Of a stretch of DNA of 64,000 nucleotides, positions 22,069 through 33,265 are shown piece by piece. The position numbers and the translations under genes are program-made. Below the pieces are notes generated by a model. It saw only the letters and a list, made by a program, of their open reading frames with translations. It ran no database searches and had not been told where the DNA came from. Origin of the DNA: Begonia masoniana (lineage: Eukaryota; Streptophyta; Magnoliopsida; Cucurbitales; Begoniaceae); contig CM039502.1 in assembly GCA_022432975.1 (NCBI GenBank), positions 29,073,133-29,137,132 of the forward strand, read 5' to 3'. The first letter of the stretch is position 1. Every line of letters begins with the position of its first letter.

Positions 22069-23398
22069 CCTCGACCTAGAAAGAGTGGCACACCTCGCGA
22101 TCCACCTCTCGGGACGGCCAAACTCACGTAAAGAGGGGGAAAAGGAAGAACACGTCGCAGTCCACCTCTCAGGACAGCCGTACCTCAACCTCACTTTTCA
22201 TTATCTTTCTTACGTATCTTATCGTTTCAATTCATACTATGCTATTTTGTAAAAACATGCAAATTTCGTACTCGTATCTTTAAAACCATGATGCATGACA
22301 TACTAAAAACATACAATATGTATCCACACAAACCTATCGATCTGTGATGTAGATGTACATGCATACACTACTTACCTGCGTCCGTAGCAAATTCTAGCCG
22401 ATCACACTCTAAATCGAAATACTTGAAAACCTAAAACATAACAATTCAACATATTTCATCAACTTCACTTACTACAAAACCAAATTCATGACATCCCAGA
22501 GAAAATCCACAAGTAAGCCTTAATTAACCAAAACCTGAAATTACCTCATTTTTCGACCAACTTCAGAAATTCGTAACTAACTCAATACTTGTTCGATTTT
22601 TACGATTCAAAATGTTATATAATCCTTAAAGTGTCTAGTTTTTAATAGTTAAATTCATTTAACAACCCAATATCATTTAGCTCAAACAAATTTAGCCAAA
22701 CCAAAAACTGTTCTGTTTCTATCCCAAATTTTTAGATTTCCTCAATTTTCAAAATGTCATCCAATCTCCTCTTGCTTCCAATAAAATCCATCAATTCGTT
22801 GTTAGAGCTTAAATAAACATTCAAAAATGGAAGAAATCAGCAAAACCAAACAAATTTTCTAATTACCCATTAGGGTTTATTATACCAAAAAAAAAAAAAT
22901 CTTCAAACTTCCAATAAAACCACACCCATAAGCTTTTGAAACCTTAAACACTTGTAAACCTAACAAAATCTTAATTTACCTTGAAAATTCCTGAGAGCTT
23001 GAGAGTAAAATGGAGGTTTTAGCGTGAAAAGAAAATATCAAAAAGGGAGAAGAGAGAGCTTCGACGGAAAAAAGAGTGGGTTTTGAAAAAAAATTCAATA
23101 TTTACATGGATAACTATTTATTACCTGGGGAGGTGGCACAATTTTATTAAATCACCTCACCCATAATCATTTCCCAAATTCCACTAATGACATTTTCTAA
23201 AAAAAATCAAATTCTTTGACTAACCAACCCCTTCTTTGACTTTTCTTCAATCACTTCACTTTATTTCTTTTTTCAACTCTTAATTTCATCAATTTATTCA
23301 CAACTAAATTTATTTACACAAAATAACTGACAATTAATGATATCAATTATTAGGCATTCGTAAACTTAACCGATGATTATTTCGGGTGTTACAAGTTC

Positions 23399-24069
23399 AA
23401 TCAAACAATAATAAACAATTCAAATAAATTACACTTGATAGTTAAGATAGTTGAGTTGGAAGAGTTGAGAGAGTCATGGGTGGATGAAATTGATAGAGTA
23501 ATATTTATTTATAATAAAAAAATATCATTACATTAAAAAAAAAAAAAAAAAAACCTCAAAAGTGTCATTAGTAAGGGGTCTTTTTACACAATTTTACCTG
23601 AGCATTGCAGTACCTACGAGGGGTGTGCAAAACCTAGCCAACCGAAGAACCAATCGATTTTGGTCCAATTCGTGCCAGTTACTAAGATAAAAGAACTGAT
23701 TTTTAGTTCTATTTTTCAAGATTTGAAAATTTCGATTCGGTTTTCAGTTCTAAAAGCTAAAAACCATACAGAACAGAAAAAATCGATAAAAATTATATTA
23801 ACTTATAATTTATTTAATAAAAATGTAAATATTAAGAAATTATTCAATAAATTGTTATTAAGTTCAAAATTCAAATCTACATACTACAATTGTCTAATTA
23901 GCTATTAAATTGTCGTAATTAGTGATTAAATTATTAAATATTTACCTAATTAGTTATAGGATTATTGATTGTACTAATTAGTGATTCAATTAGTAAATTA
24001 TATATAATTAGTAAATAAATTATTGAATTATACTTATTAGTAATTAAATTGTTAGATTTTTACCTAATT
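23399..24069. other. Junction region between units A and B; hAT-like fragment, no gene
   Basis: AT-rich flank with a run of 18 or more A at 23540. From 23618 comes AGGGGTGTGCAAAACC followed by AACCGA/GGTTC-like sequence to about 23790, which resembles one end of a hAT MITE without a visible partner end. From about 23925 the sequence matches the start of unit A (11094 onward). No coding frame of interest. Confidence 0.5.
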
Positions 24070-24078
24070 TATAAATTA

Positions 24079-24967
24079 GGGTAAATTCCAAAAACAACCC
24101 TGAATTATGAGTATTTGTCGAAAAAATCCTCAAAGTAAAAGTCGTCGCAGTCCAAACCTTGAATTATGAAAAATTGTCAAAAGATTATAACTTTTGTTAC
24201 GGGTATCCGATTGAAGCTAAAAAAATATCAAATTGAATCTCGCGCAGAGATCTACACAATATAATTAGGTACAACCCCATGAAAACTTTTTTCAGCCCCA
24301 AAATCTATCGTTTAAGGCCTCAAATTGACGTATGAAAAAGAAATGATGATTTAATTTTTTAAAAAATACCAAATCATATTCGTTTTTCTTGAAATTTTTA
24401 CCACATATTTATTACATCATGGAAAAATAATGTAAAAAGTTTCGTGATTTTACAACACTTGTGCGATATATTATAGTTTTAATGACATTAGTTTATAAAA
24501 AAATTATATTAAATCATAAACATTTTACAAAAATCACGAAACTTTTTACATTATCTTCACATGATGTGATGAATATGTGGTAAAACTTTTAAGTGAATTG
24601 AATATGATTTGATATTTTTTAAAATTATTTTAAAATAATGAAGAATAATTCAAACTGGCGCGGCCCCCCGAATGTTTTATGCAGCCCCCCGAATTTGTGC
24701 GGCCCTCCGAATTTTTATATGGCCCCCCGAATCCAGTGCATTTTAGAATTGGGGGCTGCAATTTTAAATCGGCCCCCTGAATTCCTTTGTAATTTCACAC
24801 TCGGAGGGCTATCGGCCTCCCGAATTACAATTCGGGGGGCATGCGGCCCCCCGCCGGGGTTTATTTTGACAATTTTTCATAGCTCAAGGTTTGGACTGCG
24901 ACGACTTTTACTTTGAAGGTTTTTTCGACAAATACCTATAGTTCAAGGTTGTTTTTGAAATTTATCA
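24079..24967. mobile_element. Mutator-like MITE, long TIRs, 9-bp TSD TATAAATTA
   Basis: The inverted termini are about 100 bp: GGGTAAATTCCAAAAACAACC at the left matches, inverted, the right end at about 24865-24967, including a shared AAAGTAAAAGTCGTCGCAG segment. TATAAATTA is duplicated at 24070-24078 and 24968-24976 and occurs once at the empty site 11236-11244 in unit A. A 9-bp duplication is diagnostic of the Mutator superfamily. The 0.9-kb interior holds repeated GGCCCCCCGAAT motifs at 24660-24860 and no transposase. Confidence 0.93.
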
Positions 24968-25025
24968 TATAAATTATTATTAAATAAATAATGTTATGTT
25001 TACTTTCTTAGAATTGTCAACCTCG

Positions 25026-25400
25026 ATGCAGTTGGTAGATATATTGGAAATCCTAAAAAGAAATATTGAAAAGTCATTTAAGTAGATTCTCAAATACTTG
25101 CGCTGGTAATACTTGTTTTCATTTTAGAACTTCAGACCCCATCATTGGACACATTGATTTTGATTATGTTGAAGACCTTAATAAGAAAAGATCTGTTACA
25201 CCATAAGCCTCATTATTGGTGGTTATACTATCAACTGAAAGATACATGGTTGAAAGGATTATTTAGTGACCTTAACGGAGACTTCAAACATTACCATGAT
25301 CTTTTTTGATAGTTAGAGTGCTATTTTGCTCACAAAGATTAAATGTTTGATGAGAAGTTGAGTATAATGATATTTGGTATCATTTTATAGTTCAATGATT
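25026..25400 (+). pseudogene. Ty1/copia RNase H relic, unit B
   Basis: This is the paralog of 11808-12120. One frame gives IIGHIDFDYVEDLNKKRSVT, close to the conserved copia RNase H stretch around its catalytic Asp. Shifted frames give WLKGLFSDLNGD and then a SAIHLTK-like motif. It has an extra segment near 25055-25090 and lacks bases found in unit A. Not functional. Confidence 0.65.
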
Positions 25401-25437
25401 TTGTTGTTTCGAACTATATATGTGGTGATCAATTTCC

Positions 25438-25468
<31 letters not shown>

Positions 25469-26318
25469 AACAAACATCAAACCTAAATGTTATATATTCA
25501 TGAAATAAATAACACGTATAACTTCTTTTTATGTTAATCAATAAAATGTTGTGTTATCATTTGATGAAAAGCGTAGTCTATTACAAAGATTTCTTTCCAA
25601 CACTCCATGAATGAAAATTAACTTAACAAACTTATGTTTAGGTACAAATCAAATTTTTAATTATCATCAAATAACAAGTTAAATCTCTTGTCGTCGCGTT
25701 CTATTAAATTCACTCGCGATTACCCGCGATCTAAGTGCGTGCGATCGCATTTAAGTGAGGGTGACCACCGCAGTTAATCTTGTTTGGGCTGCAGTCGTTC
25801 TCGCTTGTACAAGTTTTAATTTTCGTTTTTACGTAGAGTTGTCTGTTCTTATTCTGCAAGTGATCACGTATATTGGTGATGTAACATTCGAAAATGCAAT
25901 CGCTCGCACTTAGAACACGGGCGACCGCGAGAGAATTTAATAATGGTAAAGATTGACAGATTGTCTTGTTCTATATAAATATTTTAAGAGTTGATTTATA
26001 ACTAAAAATAGTTTAGGGTTCGAACTCGTATTTTTTTTGTACTTGATGCAAGATTATATTACATTTTCCCCTACTAAAAATATATGCTTCCGCAATATCT
26101 AAAAACCTAAAAAAGGTTAGAGCTCACTGTGAGAGAAGAGAGGGTTTCCCGAGGAGAACCAGAGATTAAAGGAGATTCGGAACGAGAAAGACGGGTTTCT
26201 TGATATATATCTTTATAAAACTCCTCGTGGTGTCTTCTTGGCGATTGACTAAGCAGATCGAACCCTCTTGTGAAGGTCTCTCAGATCTGAGCCTTAGGGA
26301 GATAAAGAAAGTGAGAGA
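25401..26318. other. Unit B spacer and GIP1 copy 2 upstream region
   Basis: It is paralogous to 12121-12651 joined directly to 14150-14589, without the hAT element, so the original target CACGGGCG is intact near 25916-25923. The last 400 bases match the GIP1 promoter and leader. A poly-T run lies at 25439-25460. Confidence 0.65.
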
Positions 26319-26368
26319 ATGAGTGGCAAAGGCGGAGGACGAAACAATGGATGGAAAGGGAATATGGT
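26319..26368 (+). pseudogene. GIP1-like copy 2, first part of exon 1, cut by insertion
   Basis: It starts MSGKGGGRNNG, matching copy 1, and is cut after GGAATATGGT. The remainder of the exon resumes at 47061 after 20.7 kb. The last 22 bases (26347-26368) are repeated at 47061-47082 with one mismatch. Confidence 0.85.
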
Positions 26369-26677
26369 TGTCATGGAAGAGGCTGATGGGTTACGTAGCT
26401 GGGCCACCAGGAAGCGCAATACACCGAAGAGAACCCAAGCCCAGCAGCTAGTTGTCGATGTGTCCATTCTGTTAGAAGGAGAAGGCGTTATAAGCAGAGG
26501 GAGGGGCGTGAGGAGTAGTGTGGAGTGAATTGTCTGTTAGTTTGCTATTTTCCTATTTTATTTCTGTATTTCCGTTTTCTCTTTAAAACTCTACGAACGA
26601 GTTGACGATCAAATGCCTATTATCGGAGTTTTCTGAAATCTTTACTCGTTTCTGAGTTGTGAACCTTGGGTTACACA
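26369..26677 (+). repeat. 5' LTR of element D, left copy (309 bp)
   Basis: It starts TGTCATGGAAGAGGC and ends CTTGGGTTACACA, five bases before the PBS. The matching 3' LTR start is at 29664, right after the polypurine tract. Inverted copies are at 29861-30027 and 35436-35583 (both partial). Confidence 0.85.
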
Positions 26678-26701
26678 ACAAGTGGTATCAGAGCAGCTAC
26701 G

Positions 26702-27922
26702 ATGGGAGGAATGGCTGCAACGAGAGCAAAATCAGACGAAGAGAGTGAAGAATACGGTTCTGTTCAACTTGGTTCAATAGAGAGCCTGAGAAAACTCACG
26801 GAGGGATTTCAGGAGCTAAAGAACGAGATGACCAGCATGGCAGCGAAGGCGACGACTACCGCTCAACGTCTGCATAACCTAAAAACGACCCAGGAGGCGA
26901 TGCTAACACTGCTGACCAAGCTAGCGCACTCCAAGCTCGATTCTGGAATGGGGCCGCGCGGAGCAACAGACCCAGGCGAAAAACCCAGGACGCCGGGAAT
27001 CCAACCTGCGCCCTACTCAGCACCTCTAGCCGCGGAGGAGCATCTACTATTCGGTTTCCAGCCACCACCAAGATTTCCAAAAATCGACGACGGCGATTTT
27101 TCTTTTGGCTCAAGAACGATGGATTCAAATAACACTTGAGGAAACATATTCCGGAACTCTAGCTATGATTTCTGGAACGACGTTGAAGACGGAGATAATG
27201 CGACTAGTTCTACTGCTAGAACGAGTGATAGCTTTGATTTGGCGCAACAATGGCCAACTCTGGACGATCCACCTTCGAAGCTGATTGGACAGTTCTTACA
27301 TAAACAGGAAGCTTCTGGTGATTTATCACTGGACATGGATCTAGAATTGGATGAGCTCTGTTCAGATAAGACTTTGCCCCCAGTCGCGGAGTCTCCGGTG
27401 GTTCAGACATCTAGGGAAATCAAAGTTTCTTTCCAGCCTAATAACGAGGCTAATAACAAAGACATGGTTCGAAGGCAGTGCAGAGACTTGTCGGACCAGG
27501 AAGAATATTCAAGGACTGGTTATGGTTCTAGTTCTGGAGGTAATTATACCAGAAATTATGGCAGCAGTGACAACCAGTCTGGTGGAGGAAATTATGGCGG
27601 TAACAGCTATGGAAGTGGAGCCACCTTTGGTGACTCCGGCAGCAATCAATTCAGCTCAGGCGCTGGTATTGGAAACACAAACAGTATGGACGGAAACTAC
27701 AAGGTTGCAGGTGGAATTGGTGGCCCTGAAAACTCTATCGGTGGCAATGATGGGTTTGGAGGATATGCCCAAGTTGAGAAAGGAGATAGAACCATACGTG
27801 GAGAACAAATTCTGGAAGGTAAAATGGTTTATGAGAGTCTAGCAGATTTTATTGTGCGTTCTTACGTTTTCATTTTTAAGATTCAGAATTATAAATCGAC
27901 AAAAAAAAATGTCGATATATGA
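26702..27922 (+). pseudogene. gag-like ORF of element D, left copy
   Basis: The frame starts at ATG 26702 (MGGMAATRAKSDEES), eight bases after the PBS. It contains ESLRKLTEGFQELKNEM and KTTQEAMLTLLTKL, closely related to the start of the F1 gag at 38268. Then come an acidic region (DFWNDVEDGDN), a Gly/Ser/Asn-rich segment (about 27500-27740) and GEQILEGKMVYESL. One in-frame TGA at 27137-27139 replaces CGA, as judged by the right copy. No capsid or zinc-knuckle motif is seen. The glycine-rich part looks foreign to gag and may be captured from an RNA-binding protein, but I do not recognise its source. Confidence 0.65.
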
Positions 27923-28065
27923 TCTACTTCCTGGCGATATTGTTCATCTTTCCATTGGAGATCAGGTTCCGGCCGATGGACTTTTTCTCTGTGGAGTTTT
28001 TTGTTATGATCAATCAATCCAGTTTGACTGTTTTTGGTGTGGAATGGATGCCTTCTTTTAACAAG
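27908..28065 (+). pseudogene. Captured fragment of a type IIB Ca2+-ATPase (ACA1/2-like)
   Basis: It translates to SIYDLLPGDIVHLSIGDQVPADGLF, the highly conserved actuator-domain segment of plant autoinhibited Ca2+-ATPases. After a shift it continues as a VMINQSSLTG-like stretch corresponding to the DESSLTGE motif. Only about 45 codons are present, with no start, phosphorylation site or membrane segments. It follows directly on the gag-like ORF. Confidence 0.85.
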
Positions 28066-28239
28066 CTACAAGGCTGCTCTTGACAAGCGACGAGCAGAGA
28101 AGCAACGTTTGGAAGAAGAAAGAAAAAATGAGAACATGGATAAATTAAGGAAGGATATGGAGATTTCTGGAGGAGGAAGATGAGACACAAGCCACATCTG
28201 ACGGTGGTAATTAGTCCAGCTTCTGAAATAGTTTAGACC

Positions 28240-28627
28240 TTAATCTTGTTTCAAGAAGTAAGGAATCCTTGACGTTCTCACCAAAATAATTATCCTCCTC
28301 TTCATTAGTTTCTCTGATCTCATGGGTTCAATACACGGTTCAGAATCGATGGCATGCTCGACTTCTTCCTGATTTGATGTATGGATATCAGAATTGGCAA
28401 ACTGCATATTAGAATCATTTTGTGGCATTTCTTTCTTCAATTTCACATCTATGCTTGCGCTCTTGTGCTTCTTCCAGATCTTTGTCAAAGGATTCCTCTA
28501 TTTCAACTATTGACTTTATATCTATACTGTGATACGCTTGAGACATTGGTCCTTCCAACATTCTCCCAGAAGTTTTTGTTGATACTAGGTGTACGTGCCT
28601 TCTGCCTAGCATCCTCAGAATGAGCAA
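28240..28627 (-). pseudogene. Captured antisense fragment of a coiled-coil protein, possibly ZFC3H1-like
   Basis: On the minus strand it reads LGRRHVHLVSTKTS, then SIVEIEESFDKDLEEAQERKHRCEIEERNA. This resembles the charged helical region of plant putative zinc-finger C3H1 proteins that I recall with similar EEAQE...CEIEERNAL sequence. A second frame continues with HTSNQEEVEHAIDSEP. The orientation is opposite to the element. Identification is tentative. Confidence 0.45.
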
Positions 28628-28704
28628 AATGGCTACTTATGAGAAAATCAAATTTCAGCTAAAGGGTTTGTCAGATGAAGTGGTAGTTGATGCTGAAGAT
28701 GACG

Positions 28705-28915
28705 GGGTATATTTTGCGGTCCATTGATTAATCGCAATTTACCATTACTTTTGCAACCCACATTTGGAGGATCAAGAGAGGCATCAGTTAGTTATTGACA
28801 GGTTGTTTTATATTTGGATGAGTTAGTTCGACCAGATGTCCACAAGGTCTGGGCTGCGTTCCTTAAGGCGATTGGATTTATTATTCCATTGATGGATGCA
28901 GATTATGCTAATTGC
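28705..28915 (+). pseudogene. Captured fragments of splicing factor SF3B1
   Basis: The frames give GPLINRNLPLLLQPT, then (after a one-base insertion) EDQERHQLV, VVLYLDELVRPDVHK and WAAFLKAIGFIIPLMDADYA. These match two separate parts of the SF3B1 HEAT-repeat region (LDELVRPYVHK and AAFLKAIGFIIPLMDA), so the intervening part was deleted. The fragment is frameshifted and non-functional. Confidence 0.85.
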
Positions 28916-29290
28916 TATTTATGCATTTTATGGTTGTTGGTATGGCAGTGACCGGTATAGCCATTCTCTATGCTGCATTTTATGTCTGGCTGAGCGTTGG
29001 CTCTCTGGGTTCAGTGAAGGGTACTGATTTGCCTCTTCTTCTTGTGGGATATGGTTTTGGAGCTTCTTTTGTTGCCTTATTTGCCCATTTGGGTGGTGGA
29101 ATATTTACAAAAGCTGCAGACATTGGAGCAGACCTTGTTGGAAAAGTAGAACAGGGGAAATACCAGAGGATGATCCTAGAAATCCAGCTGTCATTGCTGA
29201 TCTGGTTGGTGATAATGTTGGTGATTGTGCTACTCAAGGTGCTGATCTTTTTGAAAGTATTGCAACTGAAATAATTAGTGCCATGATACT
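28916..29290 (+). pseudogene. Captured fragment of type II H+-pyrophosphatase (AVP2-like)
   Basis: It encodes [61 protein letters not shown]. After a frameshift it gives [21 protein letters not shown], the core catalytic region of membrane H+-pyrophosphatases with the DNVGD signature. The ASFVALFA and [20 protein letters not shown] context is closest to the Golgi-type, K+-independent plant AVP2 group. About 125 codons are present. Further copies lie at 30408-30779, 37664-38044, 42737-42960 and about 46850-47050. Confidence 0.88.
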
Positions 29291-29558
29291 GGGTGCATGG
29301 GGTTGAAGATGAATACTCTGAGTCAGCTTGTCGTTCCATCCGGAAGCTAACCATTCTATCCGCTGAGTTTGCTAGTGAAGCCTTAAATCTGTTGATGGAC
29401 ATCCTGAACGACGATTCACTTTTTGTTCGCTTGGAAGTTTTGGCCAATATTATGGATCAAAATACCCTTTTTACTTATTTGTTGAAAAGAAGTAGAGCTG
29501 CTGAATTTTCTGATTCAGAATTTAAATCTGGAATGACAAATGAAGCTCTGAGGATTTG
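29291..29558 (+). pseudogene. Captured fragment of an INTS4/SIEL-like ARM-repeat protein
   Basis: It reads [20 protein letters not shown], then SAEFASEALNLLMDILNDDS and LFVRLEVLANI. This matches the ARM/HEAT-repeat region shared by Integrator subunit 4 and plant SIEL proteins (LLMDVLNDDS, VRLQALE). About 88 codons, no domain ends. It directly follows the pyrophosphatase fragment, apparently joined within a codon run. Confidence 0.7.
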
Positions 29559-29663
29559 AGGATTTGCAAGTTGTCAAGCAGTGCGTTCGTGCCGAGGATT
29601 TTGTTGCTGAGCGACTCTCTAAATTTTTATCCTTGAGGACAAGGATATGTTAAGGGGGAGGAC

Positions 29664-29860
29664 TGTCATGGAAGAGGCTGATGGGTTACGTAGCTGGGCC
29701 ACCATGAAGTGCAGTACACCGAAGAGAACCCAAGCCCAGCAGCTAGTTGTCGACGTGTCCATTCTGTTAGAAGGAGAAGGCGTTATAAGCAGAGGGAGGG
29801 GCGTGAGGAGTAGTGTGGAGTGAATTGTTTGTTAGTTTGCTATTTTCCTATTTTATTTCT
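29664..29860 (+). repeat. Truncated 3' LTR of element D, left copy
   Basis: It starts TGTCATGGAAGAGGC right after the polypurine tract and matches the first 195 bp of the LTR at 26369. It is cut where the inverted copy begins. Confidence 0.85.
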
Positions 29861-30131
29861 ACCGAATTCAATCCACACTACTCCTCACGCCCCTCCCTCT
29901 GCTTATAACGCCTTCTCCTTCTAACAGAATGGACACGTCGACAACTAGCTGCTGGGCTTGGGTTCTCTTCGGTGTACTGCGCTTCCTAGTGGCCCAGCTA
30001 CGTAACCCATCAGCCTCTTCCATGGCAGTCCTCCCCCTTAACATATCCTTGTCCTCAAGGATAAAAATTTAGAGAGTCGCTCAGCAACAAAATCCTCGGC
30101 ATGAATGCACTGCTTGACAACTTGCAAATCC

Positions 30132-30400
30132 TCAAATCCTCAGGGCTTCATTTGTCATTCCAGATTTAAATTCTGAATCAGAAAATTCAGCAGCTCTACT
30201 TCTTTTCAACAAATAAGTAAAAAGGGTATTTTGATCCATAATATTGGCCAAAACTTCCAAGCGAACAAAAAGTGAATCGTCGTTCAGTATGTCCATCAAC
30301 AGATTTAAGGCTTCACTAGCAAACTCAGCAGATAGAATGGTTAGCTTCTGGATGGAACGACAAGCTGACTCAGAGTATTCATCTTCAACCCCATGCACCC
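30132..30400 (-). pseudogene. INTS4/SIEL-like fragment, right D copy
   Basis: Mirror copy of 29291-29558, with one conspicuous change (RSIQKLTIL for RSIRKLTIL). The open frame is kept over 88 codons. Confidence 0.7.
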
Positions 30401-30407
30401 AGTATCA

Positions 30408-30779
30408 TGGCACTAATTATTTTAGCTGCAATACTTTCAAAAAGATCAGCACCTTGAGTAGCACAATCACCAACATTATCACCAACCAGATCAGCAATGA
30501 CAGCTGGATTTCTAGGATCATCCTCTGGTATTTCCCCTGTTTTACTTTTCCAACAAGGTCTGCTCCAACGTCTGCAGCTTTTGTAAATATTCCACCACCC
30601 AACTGGGCAAATAAGGCAACAAAAGAAGCTCCAAAACCATATCCCACAAGAAGAAGAGGCAAATCAGTACCCTTCACTGAACCCAGAGAGCCAACGCTCA
30701 GCCAGACATAAAATGCAGCATAGAGAATGGCTATACCGGTCACTGCCATACCAACAACCATAAACTGTATAAATAGCAA
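30408..30779 (-). pseudogene. H+-pyrophosphatase fragment, right D copy
   Basis: Mirror of 28916-29285 with [13 protein letters not shown] and [18 protein letters not shown], followed by the same frameshift. It shares the frameshift with the left copy, so the lesion predates the inverted duplication. Confidence 0.85.
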
Positions 30780-30843
30780 TTAGCATAATCTGCATCCATC
30801 AATGGAATAATAAATCCAATCGCCTTAAGGAACGCAGCCCAGA
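30780..30843 (-). pseudogene. SF3B1 fragment, part 1 (right D copy)
   Basis: Mirror of the AAFLKAIGFIIPLMDADYA segment. It is interrupted at 30843 by solo LTR C2 and continues at 33266. Confidence 0.8.
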
Positions 30844-33260
30844 TGTAACACCCGACGTTTTGCCATGTAATCATTTAAGTGGGATTAATTGTATATTAAT
30901 ACAATGAATATTCTCTTTCAAATTTGTTTGGACGTTTAATTGGAAAACCAAACTAAGTGTAATCAAAACAAACCAATTTGGTTAAAAATCAATGGAAGGG
31001 CAAAGTAGGTAAACAATTAAGGTGGTTGAGAGAAAACCAATGGTTGAGTGACATCTGGCGACTTGATGAAGAAGCTAAGTTCTTCCTCCTTCGTGAAACC
31101 CTCACTTCTCATCTGTTTCTTCCCACTACTCCCTGTTCATTCTTTCTGGCGATTTTGACAAAATACTAACACTTTGCTTTCCCAGTTTTTCTTCCGTTTC
31201 TTCCAACAAAGGTAATCATTCGCAAAAGTTATCAAGTTGAATAGGTTATAACGTGAGTTCTTGTTGGAGTTAAAGATTACGATAATATGGAATAAACTCA
31301 CTGTTTTGGATAAAAACACGATAGACTGTGTTCTGAAGGATTGAGTAGAGTCTGCTGCATATCTTACCAACTTATTAGTTAGCATTTGCAGCTGTTTAAT
31401 TCCTTTACATGCGTACTACAGATCCGAGCATTCCAGGGACATTCGAGCATCTTACACCGCAGCAGACAGGTAAGTTCATGAGTATAGGTTTGGCTCTTAA
31501 GGCCCTACAATACGGAGGTACTAGATTTTATGTTGTCGGGATTTCTGTTGGGTAGTTAAACTATAGGTTATGTTTTAGGTTAAGTGTGTTCTTTTTTATA
31601 TTCTGCTTATTATTCTGTCGCCTGTCTATGAATGTTCATGCATACACATTTTCTCTGAAAGTTATGAAAATGTTTTCTGCACACGATTTGAAGTTAAGTA
31701 AGATAAAACCTGTAATGAAATGTATGGTTAAGTGTGGATGAGGACTGGCATCCTGTCATGTACTCCTGTTATGTCCTGTTGTGGCATGTACTCCTGTTGC
31801 GCCAGCTCTTCTTTCCACTTATACCTTCCTGTCCAGTGAAACGTAATGTAATGTAATGTAATGTTCATGTATTTGAAAATGTTCATGCATAGCATATGCA
31901 CACTGCATTCTAGTATGTTCTTACTGAGCTCTAGGCTCATAGATGAACTCCCTGTTGTAGGTACGGATACTCCAGATGAGGACCTTGTGCCTCAAAATGG
32001 CGAGCTGATGTAGGTTGTGGATCGAGCTCATGGGGTTTGGCTGCTGCAGTCAGACAAGAGTTAATCCTGTGAGAATACGTTTTCTGAAGTTATGTCCAAT
32101 ATTGTACCATCTTTTGAAGTTTTAAAACATTTGAAATGTAGGCCCAGTTCTGTACTACTTTGTGGTTTGTAAAATGATGTATGGAACCTGTATTGATGTT
32201 TAAAACCTCTGTATTTGACAGTTGAATTATGTTTTGAAGTATTCTGGAATTTGTTTGAAATATTTTCTGTTAGTCTGTGCATGGATAGTTTCTGGTTTTA
32301 GAGCTATCCGTGTAGTGTGATCATTCTTAAGTTTCTGTCATGTTTTCTGTGTGTTCGAAAAATATGGTTTTTGAACTGGTTTGAGAGTTTGAGACTTTCA
32401 TGTCTTCTGTTTTTATGCTATCTGTTTGTATGTCTTCCTGTCAAAAGTTGTCAAATTCTGCCCCTTTTAAACTACATCTTCCGATCCCGTTCACTGCTGT
32501 TTTAAGTGTGCATCCACCGATAGTCACTGTTCACATTTTGTCTTATTCGCACCCACCGCCAAACAGTGATTTTGCCATAGCTTTTTCTTCTGCCGATTAT
32601 GTTTACTGCGCTTATCTGCCGATGACGTCATCACAACTTCCGATGATGTCATCACACATTCCGATTACGTTTATTGCCTATATCTGCTGATGACGTCATC
32701 ACATCTTTAGATGACGTCATCTATTTTGTCTTACTCAATCCACCGGTGTGTAGTGCAAATTCCGCCTGTTTTAAAACACTTCTACCGGCTGACGTCATCC
32801 ATCTTCCGGCTGACGTCATCACCTTCTGCCGATTACGGTTACTATCTGTATCTGCCAATGACGTCATTACATCTTCCGATGGCGTCATCCACATATTCCG
32901 CCAGTCTTCCGCCCAGTTTAATTATTCTTCCCGCCCCGTTTTAAATACATCTTTTGCCTTACCTTTTCCGGTCCGGTCCATTTATATTTCCTGCTCACTT
33001 CTTCTCCAGTTTAACTTCTCTTTAATGTCCCTGTCTTCCTACTTTCCCTCTGTCACCCTTCCTGCATTTCGGTTTCTTCTGCTATCCATTGTTGAAACCT
33101 GTTTTGTTTTCAGCTGCAGAGAACCCTCTCTCTCTGCCAAGATTTAAAAAAAATATATATATAATGTACAAAATAAATACAGTCCCTGTTTTCTGTTATA
33201 TGTCCCGAAGTGATGGCTCCGATCCCGGGCCCCGATCGTGTCCGGTTCTGGGCTGTCACA
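30844..33260 (+). mobile_element. Chromovirus family C solo LTR (C2), TSD CCAGA
   Basis: This 2417-bp LTR in plus orientation starts TGTAACACCCGACG and ends GGGCTGTCACA. CCAGA lies at 30839-30843 and 33261-33265; the left D copy has the single unoccupied CCAGA at about 28849. It carries six perfect TGACGTCA sites (32623-32866). It belongs to the same family as C1 and the Tekay-like element at the right of the window. It inserted after the inverted duplication formed, or into one arm only. Confidence 0.92.
32623..32866. promoter_or_regulatory. Array of six TGACGTCA palindromes in solo LTR C2
   Basis: Exact copies at 32623, 32691, 32712, 32790, 32811 and 32859, with near matches (TGATGTCA at 32643, TGGCGTCA at 32880). 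They are associated with CTTCCGA/CTTCCGG, the complement of the GGAAG tail seen in C1. They lie in the same 3' third of the LTR as in C1. Confidence 0.85.
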
Positions 33261-33265
33261 CCAGA

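Larger units (their letters stand above)
18519..23393 (-). mobile_element. Solo LTR of gypsy-like family G, TSD AGTTC, interrupted by C1
   Basis: On the minus strand it begins TGTAACACCCGAAATAATC at 23393 and ends GCACTACA at 18519. AGTTC flanks it at 18514-18518 and 23394-23398. Without the nested C1 element (19363-22068 and its duplicated CCTCG) the LTR is about 2.16 kb. The same insertion is present in unit B (50849-52792, truncated), so it predates the unit duplication. The TGTAACACCC start is shared with the chromoviral family C, but the rest differs. Confidence 0.85.
26369..29860 (+). mobile_element. Non-autonomous gene-capturing LTR element D, left copy
   Basis: The 5' LTR (26369-26677, TGTCATGG...GGGTTACACA) is followed by PBS TGGTATCAGAGC (26683-26694), a gag-like ORF, then a series of short host-gene fragments in both orientations, a polypurine tract (TAAGGGGGAGGAC, 29651-29663) and a 3' LTR that begins at 29664 and is cut at 29860. 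No pol domain is present. The frame just before the polypurine tract (EDKDMLRG-like) recalls the C-terminal tail of gypsy polyproteins, so D probably arose from a gypsy element in which pol was replaced by captured sequence. Confidence 0.8.

Noticed and set aside
28916..29290. Functional H+-pyrophosphatase gene
   Set aside because: Only a short exon-like part is present, always with the same frameshift, and it sits inside retroelements in both orientations.
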